NCBI GenBank assembly: GCA_963717255.1
Contig: CAVQVT010000007.1
Span: 248,001 to 312,000 of the forward strand
Reading direction: 5' to 3'
Length of the DNA stretch: 64,000 nt
Source: CAIYQJ01 sp963717255
Lineage (GTDB): Bacteria > Chloroflexota > Limnocylindria > Limnocylindrales > CSP1-4
Made by a program: the position numbers and the translations under genes. Below are positions 1 to 7,470 of the stretch, piece after piece. The notes under the pieces are model-generated. The model was not told the DNA's origin and searched no databases. It saw nothing but the letters and a program-made list of their open reading frames with translations. The first letter of the stretch is position 1. Every line of letters starts with the position of its first letter.

Positions 1-261
1 GAGCATGATGGCGGCCGCGGGGGTGAGGCGGAGGGCGCGCGGCTGTGCCGCGCGGTGTGCCGCATCCGGTCCGTCCAGGTAGACGCGCTCCAGGTACCCG
101 TCGCGCTCCAGGGCCTGGAGGTGGTGGTGGACCGCGGACGTGGACGCGAGGTCCACGGCGCGCGCGATGTCCCGGATGGACGGCGGGAAGCCGGTCTCGC
201 GGGTGGTGGCCGCGATGAACTCGAGGATCCGCCGCTTGCGCTCAGCATCGTGCTTGGTCAC
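1..261 (-). CDS. lexA: LexA repressor, N-terminal part (cut by window edge)
   Basis: SOS repressor. Only the first 87 codons are present; the reading frame is open to the left edge. The visible part is the LexA winged-helix DNA-binding domain: the RKRRILEFIAATTRETGFPP segment, then SIRDIARAVDL and the recognition helix STSAVHHHLQALERDGYLER. The C-terminal autoprotease domain lies outside the window. The GTG start at 261 is chosen because GGAGGT lies 5 nt upstream (on the minus strand, 266-271) and translation from it begins directly at the domain. The gene diverges from rplI. Its promoter carries a LexA box of the same type found at 6228, so it is probably autoregulated. Confidence 0.9.
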   Translation of the reverse strand, partial: MTKHDAERKRRILEFIAATTRETGFPPSIRDIARAVDLASTSAVHHHLQALERDGYLERVYLDGPDAAHRAAQPRALRLTPAAAIML

Positions 262-281
262 CGGGACCTCCTTCGGGCCCC

Positions 282-310
282 AGACTACCGAACGGGTGTT
301 CGATTGTCAA
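282..310 (-). promoter_or_regulatory. lexA promoter with LexA box
   Basis: Read on the minus strand there is a perfect -35 TTGACA (310-305), a 17-nt spacer and a -10-like TAGTCT (287-282). The spacer holds CGAAC-GGGT-GTTCG (289-302), a match to the Gram-positive/actinobacterial LexA operator CGAAC-N4-GTTCG. A repressor bound here would block RNA polymerase on lexA. Seen directly; function follows from family knowledge. Confidence 0.85.
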
Positions 311-350
311 GGCCGGTGCGGTGGGTGACGTGGAGGTCACGCCCGGCGGC

Positions 351-359
351 TGGTACACT
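351..359 (+). promoter_or_regulatory. Candidate extended -10 promoter of rplI
   Basis: TGGTACACT is an extended -10 element (TG-N-TACACT, with TACACT at 354-359) located 69 nt before the rplI start. No good -35 hexamer is seen. It is separate from the lexA promoter on the other strand. Confidence 0.4.
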
Positions 360-427
360 TCCGGCCCCGGGATGCGCCGGGCGCGTGCGCGCGCCCGCGA
401 CGACGACAGCATGGAGGTTCCTCTCGC

Positions 428-874
428 GTGAAGGTCATCCTGACCGCCGACGTGGCGAAGCTCGGCAAGTCGGGCGAGATGAAGGACGTCGCGGACGGCT
501 ACGCCCGCAACTACCTCATCGCCCAGAAGCTCGCCGTGCCCGCGTCGGGCGGCGCGTATCGCGCCTGGCAGCACGACATCGCCAGCCGCGAGGAGAAGCG
601 CAAGCGCGAGCGCGAGGATGCCGAGATCGCGGCGAACCGGATCTCGAGCACGACGCTCACGATGGGCGTGAAGGTCGGCGAGGGCGGCAAGCTCTACGGC
701 TCGATCACCGCCCAGGACATCGCGGACGCCCTCGGTCGCCGCGGCATCACGGTCGACAGGCACAAGATCGACCTCGAGGCGCCGCTCAAGACCCTCGGCA
801 CCTACAAGGTGCCGGTGAAGGTCCACGCGGGCATGACCCCCGAGGTCACGGTCGTCGTCGAGCCGAAGGGCTGA
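428..874 (+). CDS. rplI: 50S ribosomal protein bL9
   Basis: Large-subunit ribosomal protein that binds 23S rRNA, 148 aa, the normal length. The N-terminal RNA-binding domain (MKVILTADVAKLGKSGEMKD...GYARNYLIAQKLA) is typical, followed by the long charged connecting helix (residues ~45-75, SREEKRKREREDAEIAANR) and the C-terminal domain with LYGSITAQDIADAL. The GTG start follows GGAGGTTC 8 nt upstream. The gene stands apart from the usual rpsF-ssb-rpsR neighbours and diverges from lexA. A GC-rich hairpin follows the stop codon. Confidence 0.95.
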   Translation: MKVILTADVAKLGKSGEMKDVADGYARNYLIAQKLAVPASGGAYRAWQHDIASREEKRKREREDAEIAANRISSTTLTMGVKVGEGGKLYGSITAQDIADALGRRGITVDRHKIDLEAPLKTLGTYKVPVKVHAGMTPEVTVVVEPKG

Positions 875-876
875 GG

Positions 877-896
877 CCCGGGCCCACCGGCCCGGG
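877..896 (+). terminator. GC hairpin after rplI, no U-tract
   Basis: A perfect 8-bp stem (CCCGGGCC at 877-884 with GGCCCGGG at 889-896) and a 4-nt loop directly after the rplI stop. There is no T-run, so termination strength is uncertain. Confidence 0.35.
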
Positions 897-931
897 AACG
901 TGACCGGGGCGACGGACCGCGGGCCGCGAAC

Positions 932-2110
932 GTGAGCGCCGCACCGTCGTCCGAACCCTCGCCCGCCCGCGACCCCGCGCGCACATCCGCCCGCACCGTG
1001 TCCGGCTGGCTCCGGAGCGAGGAGGCGCGCGACGCCGCGCTGCCGGCAGTCGCCTTCGTGGTCGCGATCCACCTCCTCGCCGTCGCCGCCGCGGCCGTCG
1101 TGGCCCGCTCGGCCGGCGCCGCGCCCACGAGCGTCGACCTCGTGGCGGCCTGGACCCACTGGGACGTCGGCCACTACCTCGGCATCGCCGCCGACGGGTA
1201 CAGCGCGACCGAGCTCCCCGAGCGGATCGTCTTCTTCCCGCTGTTCCCCGCGCTCATCCGTCTCGGGGCCGTCGTGGCGCCGCCGCTCCTCGTCGCGACC
1301 GCGATCTCCGCGGGCGCGACGGTCGTCGGGGTGGTCGGCGTCTACCGGCTGGCCCGGATCGACGGCTCGCGGACCATCGCCCGCTGGTCGGTCGTGTTCC
1401 TCCTCGCGTACCCGGCGTCGTCCAGCCTGGTGGCGCCGTACACGGAAGGCCTCTTCCTCGCGGCCGCCGCGTGGTCGCTCGTCTTCGCACGCAGCGCCGC
1501 GGCGGGTGCCGCCGGCCTCGTCGGGTTCCTCGCCGCCCTCGCCAGGCTGCAGGGCATCTTCCTCGTCCCGGCGTTGGTCCTCGAGGCATGGAGGGTCCGG
1601 TCCGGCCGCGCCGTGGCCGTGCTGGCGGCGCTGCTGCCCCTGGCGGCGTTCGGCGTCTACCTCGCGCTGAACGTCGTCGTCTTCGGGGACCCGCTCGCCT
1701 TCCTCCGGATGCAGCGCACGTACTGGTTCCACGAGAACGCACCGCCGTGGGTCGTCATCGGCGGGCTCGTGGACGGCGTCCTCGCGGGGCCGGAGAACGG
1801 CGACTGGGCGACCGTGGTGCTCGCGCCGCTGCTGGCCTTCGGTCTTCTCGCGGTCACCGCCGCATGGACACTGCTCTCGCGGCGCTCCCGGCCCTCGTAC
1901 GCGGCGTACACGATCCTGACGCTCGCGACGCTCGCGACGCTGACCTGGCCCATCAGCGTCCCGCGCTACGTCCTCGGCGTGATCCCGGTCTTCCTGATGC
2001 TCGGCGGGCTCGGCCGGTGGCCCCGGCTCGCCGCGGTGCTCGCGCTCGTCTCGGGCGCATGCATGGTCGTCCTGGCGGTCGTCTGGTTCACGGGGGGCTG
2101 GGCCTTCTAG
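932..2110 (+). CDS. PIG-V-like membrane glycosyltransferase
   Basis: A 392-aa polytopic membrane protein with about ten hydrophobic helices. It carries the signature of the PIG-V/GPI-mannosyltransferase-II-like group: WDVGHYLGIAADGYS near residue 75, followed by FFPLFPALIRLG, the acidic first loop thought to bind the lipid-linked sugar donor. Family knowledge suggests transfer of a sugar from a polyprenyl-phosphate donor at the outer face of the membrane; the substrate cannot be read from the sequence. The GTG start has no clear Shine-Dalgarno. A second member of the same family lies at 3492-4781. Convergent with the next gene. Confidence 0.7.
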   Translation: MSAAPSSEPSPARDPARTSARTVSGWLRSEEARDAALPAVAFVVAIHLLAVAAAAVVARSAGAAPTSVDLVAAWTHWDVGHYLGIAADGYSATELPERIVFFPLFPALIRLGAVVAPPLLVATAISAGATVVGVVGVYRLARIDGSRTIARWSVVFLLAYPASSSLVAPYTEGLFLAAAAWSLVFARSAAAGAAGLVGFLAALARLQGIFLVPALVLEAWRVRSGRAVAVLAALLPLAAFGVYLALNVVVFGDPLAFLRMQRTYWFHENAPPWVVIGGLVDGVLAGPENGDWATVVLAPLLAFGLLAVTAAWTLLSRRSRPSYAAYTILTLATLATLTWPISVPRYVLGVIPVFLMLGGLGRWPRLAAVLALVSGACMVVLAVVWFTGGWAF

Positions 2111-2164
2111 CCGCGAGACCGGCCGCCACGGCGCGAGGGCGGGTCCCGGGCCCGGCCGTCCCCG

Positions 2165-3433
2165 TCAGAAGGACACGTACCCCGCCCCGATCGCCCACAC
2201 GCCATACGCGCTGAAGACGATCGAGAGCACCGCGGCCGCCACCGCGAGACGGGACATCCCGCGCTCGAAGACGGTCGCGAGGACGACGAACAGGAGCGGC
2301 TGGAGATCGAGGCTGAAGCGGTACCCGAACTGCGTGAACCCGACGTTCCCGTGGGTGACGAGCGGGATGAGCGTCAGCCCGATCGCGATCGCCGCGTACA
2401 GGACCCGCGGGTCGCGGAGCCGGGCCTTGAGGAGCCACAGGAAGAGGGGGGTGGTGAGGAGGACCGCCAGCCCCCACCACGACGGCGTGATCCACGGGAA
2501 CGCGTCGGTCCAGTTCCACGAGCGGAAGAAGATCGCGTACACGTGCCGGGGGATGTACGAGATCGAGAAGATCCCCTCCTGGTAGTAGGGCTCGTCCAGC
2601 ACGCCCGGGATCAGGGCATAGCCGAGCTCGAACGGGCTCCCGAAGCGCGCGACGTCGTACGCGGCGAGGACGGCCAGCGGGACGGCGAGCCCCGCACCGA
2701 AGAGGACGATGGTCCGGATGGCTCCTCGCCGGTCCACCGGCATCCGGACCGGCCACCCGAGCCCGACGAGCATCGCGGCGTAGAACGGCGCGGTGAGCAC
2801 GACGGGCAGGCGCGAGAGGACCGCCAGTCCCAGGAGCAGGCCGACGAGCAGAGGCCAGCGGCGCTCGAGCGCGAGGAGGAGCGCGGCGGTCGCGAACAGG
2901 ACCGCCACGACGTGGCTCAGGTACCAGGTGTTGCCCGTCTCGGCGACGTAGAAGAAGCAGGTCCCGAACGCGAACACGAGCGCCAGGAGGACGCGCACGC
3001 GCACGGCGAGGGCGAACCGGCAGAGGACCAGGTAGGTCAGCCCCACCGCGACGCCCCCGAAGAGCGCGCTCGCGACCTGCTGGTGGAGCTCCGGTCCGAG
3101 GAGGATGACGAAGGGGGCGAGCATGACGGCCGGCATCGGCGGATACGGGACGTACCACGCGCCGTCCCGCGGGATCAGCTCCGTGAGCCAGGACGGCGCC
3201 TCCGTCAGGTGGATCCGACCGTGGAGGAAGGCGTCGGCCAGCCGGACGAAGTAGTCGAGGTTCTCGCGGTCCCGCGACGACGTGAGGAGGTAGACGGCCG
3301 CCGCGAGCGCGCCCAGCCCGAGCGCGATCCAGACGTCCCGCGAGACGCGGCCACGCCGCAGGTCGCCCGCGACGCGGCCGAGTCTCGTCTCCGCGAAGAC
3401 CGACGAGGCCGCGCCACGCTCGGGTCCCGACAT
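2165..3433 (-). CDS. GT39/DUF2029-like membrane glycosyltransferase
   Basis: A 422-aa polytopic protein with about eleven predicted membrane segments. It opens with a short soluble N-terminus, then a first TM helix (residues ~35-52), and an extracytoplasmic loop with NLDYFVRLADAFLHGRIHL and an aromatic/proline stretch (WYVPYPPMPAVML), as in GT-C glycosyltransferases of the ArnT/PMT/DUF2029 type. The ATG at 3433 is chosen because GGAGGG lies just upstream on the minus strand (3443-3448). Longer in-frame starts upstream would run through the divergent neighbour's promoter and coding start. Substrate unknown. Confidence 0.65.
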   Translation of the reverse strand: MSGPERGAASSVFAETRLGRVAGDLRRGRVSRDVWIALGLGALAAAVYLLTSSRDRENLDYFVRLADAFLHGRIHLTEAPSWLTELIPRDGAWYVPYPPMPAVMLAPFVILLGPELHQQVASALFGGVAVGLTYLVLCRFALAVRVRVLLALVFAFGTCFFYVAETGNTWYLSHVVAVLFATAALLLALERRWPLLVGLLLGLAVLSRLPVVLTAPFYAAMLVGLGWPVRMPVDRRGAIRTIVLFGAGLAVPLAVLAAYDVARFGSPFELGYALIPGVLDEPYYQEGIFSISYIPRHVYAIFFRSWNWTDAFPWITPSWWGLAVLLTTPLFLWLLKARLRDPRVLYAAIAIGLTLIPLVTHGNVGFTQFGYRFSLDLQPLLFVVLATVFERGMSRLAVAAAVLSIVFSAYGVWAIGAGYVSF

Positions 3434-3491
3434 GTCGGCGGTCCCTCCAGCTCCCGGATGCTGCCGGGGCGACGATACACTCGCCGCGGGC

Positions 3492-4781
3492 ATGCCGGAG
3501 TCTCCGTCGATCCCTGGTCCCGACGACGCGCGGCAGAAGCCGGGCGCGTCGTGGCCGCGCGCCCTCGGCGCCCGCTTCCCGCGCGCGTGGAGCGAGGCGC
3601 TCTGGGTCACCCTCGTCGTCCGCTTCGGGCTGCTCGCGCTGGGGGTCTTCGTGTGGCTCCAGGCCTCCATCCCGGGCCCGTGCCACTTCGAGGTGGCGCT
3701 GAACGGCTGGGCCACGATCCCGCCGCTCGCATCCGGTGGCGCCGAGCTCCCCTTCGTCGGCATCTGGCAGCGCTGGGACGCCTGCTGGTACGGGAAGATC
3801 GCCTCCTTCGGCTACGAGCAGGGCACCGACGCGACCGCGTTCTTCCCCGCCTTCCCGCTCCTCGTCCGCTCGCTCGCGCTGCCCCTGGGCGACCACGTCG
3901 CGCTGGCGGGCATGCTCGCCAACCTCGTCGCGTCGGTCGTCGGGCTCGCCGGCCTCCACCGACTGGTCTCGCGTGACCTCGGCGTCCGCGTCGCGGATCG
4001 GACGATCCTCTACCTGTCCATCTTCCCGGCCGCGCTCTTCCTGTATGCACCCTTCTCGGAGGCCCTGTTCCTCGCCGCGACCGCGTGGGCGTTCGTCGGC
4101 GCCCGCGAGGGTCGCTGGTGGCTCGCGGCCGCGGCCGCGCTCGTCGCCGGGCTGACGCGGACGCAGGGGATCCTCCTGGTCCTCCCGCTGGCCTGGGAGG
4201 CGGCGGTCGCGTGGCGGGCCGGACGCCTGCAGCCGAGCTCACGTGGCGGCGCTCGCGATCGGGCCATGCTCGGTGGGCGATGGGGTGCGTCGATCGGACC
4301 GGCGGCCGCGGTCGCCGCGCCGGTCGCCGGGTTCGCGGCCTTCGCCTGGTACACGTCCGCCGTCGTCGGGCTCCCGCTCTTCGAGGCGCAGGACGCGTGG
4401 GGCGGCCGTGAGTTCCATCCGCCGTGGGAGACCGTCGCGGCCGCGGTCGACTGGATCGCGTCCGGTGGGCAGTCGGCCGGCATCGAGCTCCTCAACGTCG
4501 CGACGCTCGTGCTCTTCGCGGTCGTCACCCTGCTCGCGGTCCGGCGCCTGCCGGCGTCCTACACGCTCTACGCGGCGGCCTCGATCCTCCTCATCGCGGT
4601 CAGGCTCCAGCCGATCCCGCTGACCTCGACGACCCGACTGCTCCTCGTGGTCTTCCCGGTCTTCGCCGCGCTCGGCATCGCCGGCCGGCACCGTCGGTTC
4701 GACCTCGCGTGGACCGTCGTCTCCGCGATCCTCCTCGGGTTCGCGGCCGTGACGTTCGTCCGCGGGGACTTCGTCGGATGA
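3492..4781 (+). CDS. PIG-V-like membrane glycosyltransferase
   Basis: A 429-aa polytopic protein, a second PIG-V-like GT-C glycosyltransferase. The signature is WQRWDACWYGKIASFGYE followed by TAFFPAFPLLVRSLALPLG, parallel to the one in the gene at 932. It also has YLSIFPAALFLYAPFSEALFL, conserved in this group. The start ATG 3492 lies 10 nt after a TACACT -10 box (3476-3481) and has no Shine-Dalgarno, so the mRNA is probably nearly leaderless. The stop codon overlaps the dinB start (ATGA), so the two genes are likely co-transcribed and translationally coupled. Acceptor and donor unknown. Confidence 0.7.
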   Translation: MPESPSIPGPDDARQKPGASWPRALGARFPRAWSEALWVTLVVRFGLLALGVFVWLQASIPGPCHFEVALNGWATIPPLASGGAELPFVGIWQRWDACWYGKIASFGYEQGTDATAFFPAFPLLVRSLALPLGDHVALAGMLANLVASVVGLAGLHRLVSRDLGVRVADRTILYLSIFPAALFLYAPFSEALFLAATAWAFVGAREGRWWLAAAAALVAGLTRTQGILLVLPLAWEAAVAWRAGRLQPSSRGGARDRAMLGGRWGASIGPAAAVAAPVAGFAAFAWYTSAVVGLPLFEAQDAWGGREFHPPWETVAAAVDWIASGGQSAGIELLNVATLVLFAVVTLLAVRRLPASYTLYAAASILLIAVRLQPIPLTSTTRLLLVVFPVFAALGIAGRHRRFDLAWTVVSAILLGFAAVTFVRGDFVG

Positions 4782-6154
4782 GCGGCACGGCCGGCCCCGA
4801 CCCGATGCGTGCCGGCGCGCGCGCCGGGGAGCCCGGGAGCCCGGGAGCCGACCCCGACCCGGGGACGGATCCGGCCACGATCCTCCACGTGGACCTCGAC
4901 GCGTTCTTCGCCGCGGTCGAGCAGCGCGACCGGCCCGAGCTGCGCGGGAAGCCGGTCATCGTCGGAGGCGGCGGGCCGGACGACCGCGGCGTCGTCAGCA
5001 CCGCGAGCTACGAGGCGCGGAAGTTCGGGGTTCGCTCGGCCATGCCCCTGCGCACCGCGGGTCGCCTGTGCCCGGACGGGATCTTCGTGCCCGTGGACGG
5101 GATCAAGTACCAGGCGGAGAGCCGGCGCGTGATGACGATCCTGCGCCGGTACACCTCCCGGGTGGAGCAGGTCTCCATCGACGAGGCCTTCCTCGACGTC
5201 GCCGGCTCGGAGGCGCTCTTCGGCCCGCCCGAGGAGATCGCCCGCCGGATCAAGTCGGCCATCCGCGAGGAGACCGGCCTCACGGCGAGCGTGGGCGTCG
5301 GCACCTCGAAGCTCGTCGCCAAGATCGGCTCGGACCTGCGCAAGCCGGACGGCCTGGTCGTGGTGCCCGCGGGCGAGGAGGCCGCGTTCCTCGCGCCGCT
5401 GCCGGTCTCGCGACTCTGGGGCGTCGGCCCGGCGACCGCGACCGCCCTCGCCGAGCTCGGCGTCCGGACGATCGGGGACCTGGCGGCGCTGCCGCCGGAC
5501 GCGCTCGTGCGCCGGTTCGGGAAGCATGGGGCCGAGCTCATCGACCGGGCACACGGGATCGACCGCGACCCGGTCCACGAGCCCGACGCGGTGAAGTCGG
5601 TGGGGCACGAGCACACCTTCGACCGCGACACCAGCGACCCGGACGAGCTCGAGCGGACCCTGCTCGGCCTGGCCGACGGCGTCGCGTGGCGGCTGCGCGG
5701 GATGGGGCGGCGCGCCGGGACGGTCGTGGTCAAGGTGCGCGACTCGGGCTTCCGCACGGTCACCCGCCAGGCGCCCCTCCCGGAGCCGACCGATCTGACC
5801 GAGCCGATCTTCCGGACGGCGCTCGGTCTTGCGCGCCCGGAGATGCGCGGGAAGCGGATCCGACTGCTGGGGGTGACCGGAACGCACCTCGACGAGCCCG
5901 ACCAGATGGGCCTCTTCACCACCGAGGACGAGCGCCGTCACCGGGCGATGGAGGCCGCCGACGCGCTGAAGCGGAAGTTCGGCGACCGGACGATCGTCCG
6001 AGCGCGCCTCCTCGACCGGGGGCTGCCGGCGCCCTTCGAGCGCGATCCGTCGTCGCCCCTGGCTCGCCGCGGCGTGGACGAGGCGTCCGACGAGCCCGAG
6101 CGGGTGACGCGGGAGCGGGACCCCGACGCCGACGCGCTCGACGCGGAGGACTGA
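4778..6154 (+). CDS. dinB: DNA polymerase IV (Y-family)
   Basis: Error-prone translesion polymerase, 458 aa; the family is usually 350-420 aa. Catalytic motifs are clear: ILHVDLDAFFAAVEQRD (first metal-binding Asp pair), SYEARKFGVRSAMPLRTA (incoming nucleotide), and VSIDEAFLDVAG (catalytic Asp-Glu). A helix-hairpin-helix stretch (LWGVGPATATALAELGVRTIG in outline) and the little-finger domain follow. About 30 disordered residues precede the catalytic core and a charged tail extends the C-terminus. No recognisable beta-clamp motif was assigned with confidence, though QMGLF near residue 380 is a plausible one. It overlaps the upstream membrane protein by 4 nt, and no LexA box is seen before that operon. 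Confidence 0.93.
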   Translation: MSGTAGPDPMRAGARAGEPGSPGADPDPGTDPATILHVDLDAFFAAVEQRDRPELRGKPVIVGGGGPDDRGVVSTASYEARKFGVRSAMPLRTAGRLCPDGIFVPVDGIKYQAESRRVMTILRRYTSRVEQVSIDEAFLDVAGSEALFGPPEEIARRIKSAIREETGLTASVGVGTSKLVAKIGSDLRKPDGLVVVPAGEEAAFLAPLPVSRLWGVGPATATALAELGVRTIGDLAALPPDALVRRFGKHGAELIDRAHGIDRDPVHEPDAVKSVGHEHTFDRDTSDPDELERTLLGLADGVAWRLRGMGRRAGTVVVKVRDSGFRTVTRQAPLPEPTDLTEPIFRTALGLARPEMRGKRIRLLGVTGTHLDEPDQMGLFTTEDERRHRAMEAADALKRKFGDRTIVRARLLDRGLPAPFERDPSSPLARRGVDEASDEPERVTRERDPDADALDAED

Positions 6155-6220
6155 GCCGGCACGGACCGGCGCCGGCCGGCGCCGGCCGACGACCGTGGCA
6201 GCTCGATCGCGCGGACCCCC

Positions 6221-6275
6221 TTGACATCGAACATCCGTTCGCTCTACAGTCGCGTCGTAATCGAACAGTTGTTCA
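6221..6275 (+). promoter_or_regulatory. Promoter with two LexA boxes
   Basis: A -35 TTGACA (6221-6226), 18-nt spacer and TACAGT (6245-6250) form a good sigma-70-type promoter facing the small gene at 6328. Box 1, CGAAC-ATCC-GTTCG (6228-6241), lies in the spacer; box 2, CGAAC-AGTT-GTTCA (6262-6275), covers the expected transcription start. Both match the box at lexA. This should be tightly SOS-controlled. Confidence 0.85.
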
Positions 6276-6327
6276 GTCGCCCGAGTGCCCCGCGCGACGC
6301 TGCAGAGCCCCGAAAGGAGCGGAAGCC

Positions 6328-6603
6328 ATGGCGATGGTCCGCGTGCAGCCGATCCGCGTGGACGTGCGCACCGACTGGTTCACCGGGACGCCGCGCGAGA
6401 TCGTCGTGGACGGCCTCCGCGTCCCGGTCATGAGGATCGCGGCCATCCGCCGCGAGGTCTCCGCGTTCCCGGTCTCCACTGGGCCGCGGACGGTTTTCGA
6501 GGTCGTGACGCGCGAGGCGCGCGTGGCGCTCTCGTTCCGCCACCGCTCCCGGAAGTGGGAGATCGAGGCCTACGAGCGCGCCGAGGGCGCCCGCGCCGCC
6601 TGA
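6328..6603 (+). CDS. Small SOS-regulated protein, DUF6504-like
   Basis: A 91-aa protein resembling the DUF6504 proteins that sit beside dinB/imuB-type genes in high-GC bacteria; this family name is from memory and not verified. Sequence landmarks are PIRVDVRTDWFTGTPREIVVD and the C-terminal FRHRSRKWEIEAYE. It looks like a small beta-rich domain without catalytic motifs. The ATG 6328 follows AAAGGAGCGG. The double LexA box upstream and position right after dinB point to a role in the DNA-damage response, perhaps as an accessory to translesion synthesis; that role is inference. Confidence 0.65.
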   Translation: MAMVRVQPIRVDVRTDWFTGTPREIVVDGLRVPVMRIAAIRREVSAFPVSTGPRTVFEVVTREARVALSFRHRSRKWEIEAYERAEGARAA

Positions 6604-6807
6604 CGGAACGCCGCCGGCCGTCATCCCGTGCCGGCGCGCTCCACGCCCCGCTCGGTCCGCGCTCGTGCGCGATGGAACGGGCGGCCCATGATCCGGGAGG
6701 ACGCGGCCGGTACGCGCCCTCCCGGATCGCCACTTTCGGGCCGAAGCGGCCCCCGGGGACGGTCCGTCGGCCGTGTCGCGGTCCTCGCCGGTCGCTACGA
6801 TCGGCGC

Positions 6808-7470
6808 ATGTCCGATCCGCGCCGCGCGTTCGGCGACGAGACGCTCAAGGACTTCGTCGCGCATCTCTCCTCGGCCGAGCCGATCCCGGGCGGCGGCAGC
6901 GCCGCGGCGGTGGGCGCCTCGCTCGCGGCGGCGCTCGTCGCGATGGTCGCCTCGCTCTCGCGCGACAGGCCGGCCTACGCTCCCTACATCGCCTCGATCG
7001 ACAGGTGCGAGGCGGAGGGCAGGCGTCTCGCCGCCCGATGCCTCGCGCTCGCGGACGAGGACGCCGCGGCGTACGGCCGCTTCGCCGCGGTCATGAAGAT
7101 GCCGCGCGAGACCGACGAACAGAAGGAGACGCGCAAGACCGCCCTCGGTGAGGCTGCCACGGTCGCGGCCCAGGTCCCGCTCCAGGTCGTCCTCGCGTGC
7201 CGCGAGATCGCCTCGGCCGCCGAGGAGCTCGCGGGCCGCAGCAATCGGAACGCGGCCAGCGACCTGGGCGTCTCCGCGCATTTCTCAGTCGCGGCCGCGC
7301 ACTCCGCCGCGGAGAACGTCCGGGTCAACCTCCCGTCCATCCCCGACCGCGCGCTCGCGGACGACCTCGGGTTCCGCACGGAGGAGGCGCTCGCCGACGT
7401 CGAGCGCATCGCGCGAGCCGTCCGGGCCGTCGTCGCCGCGGGGAGCCTGCGCGAGCCCGTCTCCGGATGA
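6808..7470 (+). CDS. fchA: Methenyl-THF cyclohydrolase / formimino-THF cyclodeaminase family
   Basis: A 220-aa protein of the FchA/FTCD C-terminal domain family (all-helical). Signatures are the N-terminal FVAHLSSAEPIPGGGSAAA loop that binds the folate and the later NRNAASDLGVSAHF segment. The family either deaminates 5-formimino-THF to 5,10-methenyl-THF or hydrolyses methenyl-THF to 10-formyl-THF. Here both jobs are plausible: a separate glutamate formiminotransferase lies at 36829, and the adjacent FolD lacks its cyclohydrolase lysine. The ATG is 6 nt after a TACGAT -10 box (6796-6801), so the message is probably leaderless. The stop overlaps the folD start (ATGA). Confidence 0.88.
   Translation: MSDPRRAFGDETLKDFVAHLSSAEPIPGGGSAAAVGASLAAALVAMVASLSRDRPAYAPYIASIDRCEAEGRRLAARCLALADEDAAAYGRFAAVMKMPRETDEQKETRKTALGEAATVAAQVPLQVVLACREIASAAEELAGRSNRNAASDLGVSAHFSVAAAHSAAENVRVNLPSIPDRALADDLGFRTEEALADVERIARAVRAVVAAGSLREPVSG

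Noticed and set aside
242..1732. Long minus-strand ORF of about 500 codons opposite rplI and the first glycosyltransferase
   Set aside because: Low-complexity Arg/Gly/Asp-rich translation with no family similarity, antisense to clear genes; a by-product of high GC third positions.
2351..3976. Long plus-strand ORF opposite the GT39-like gene
   Set aside because: Charged, repetitive translation without motifs; the minus-strand frame gives a proper polytopic membrane protein with a ribosome-binding site.
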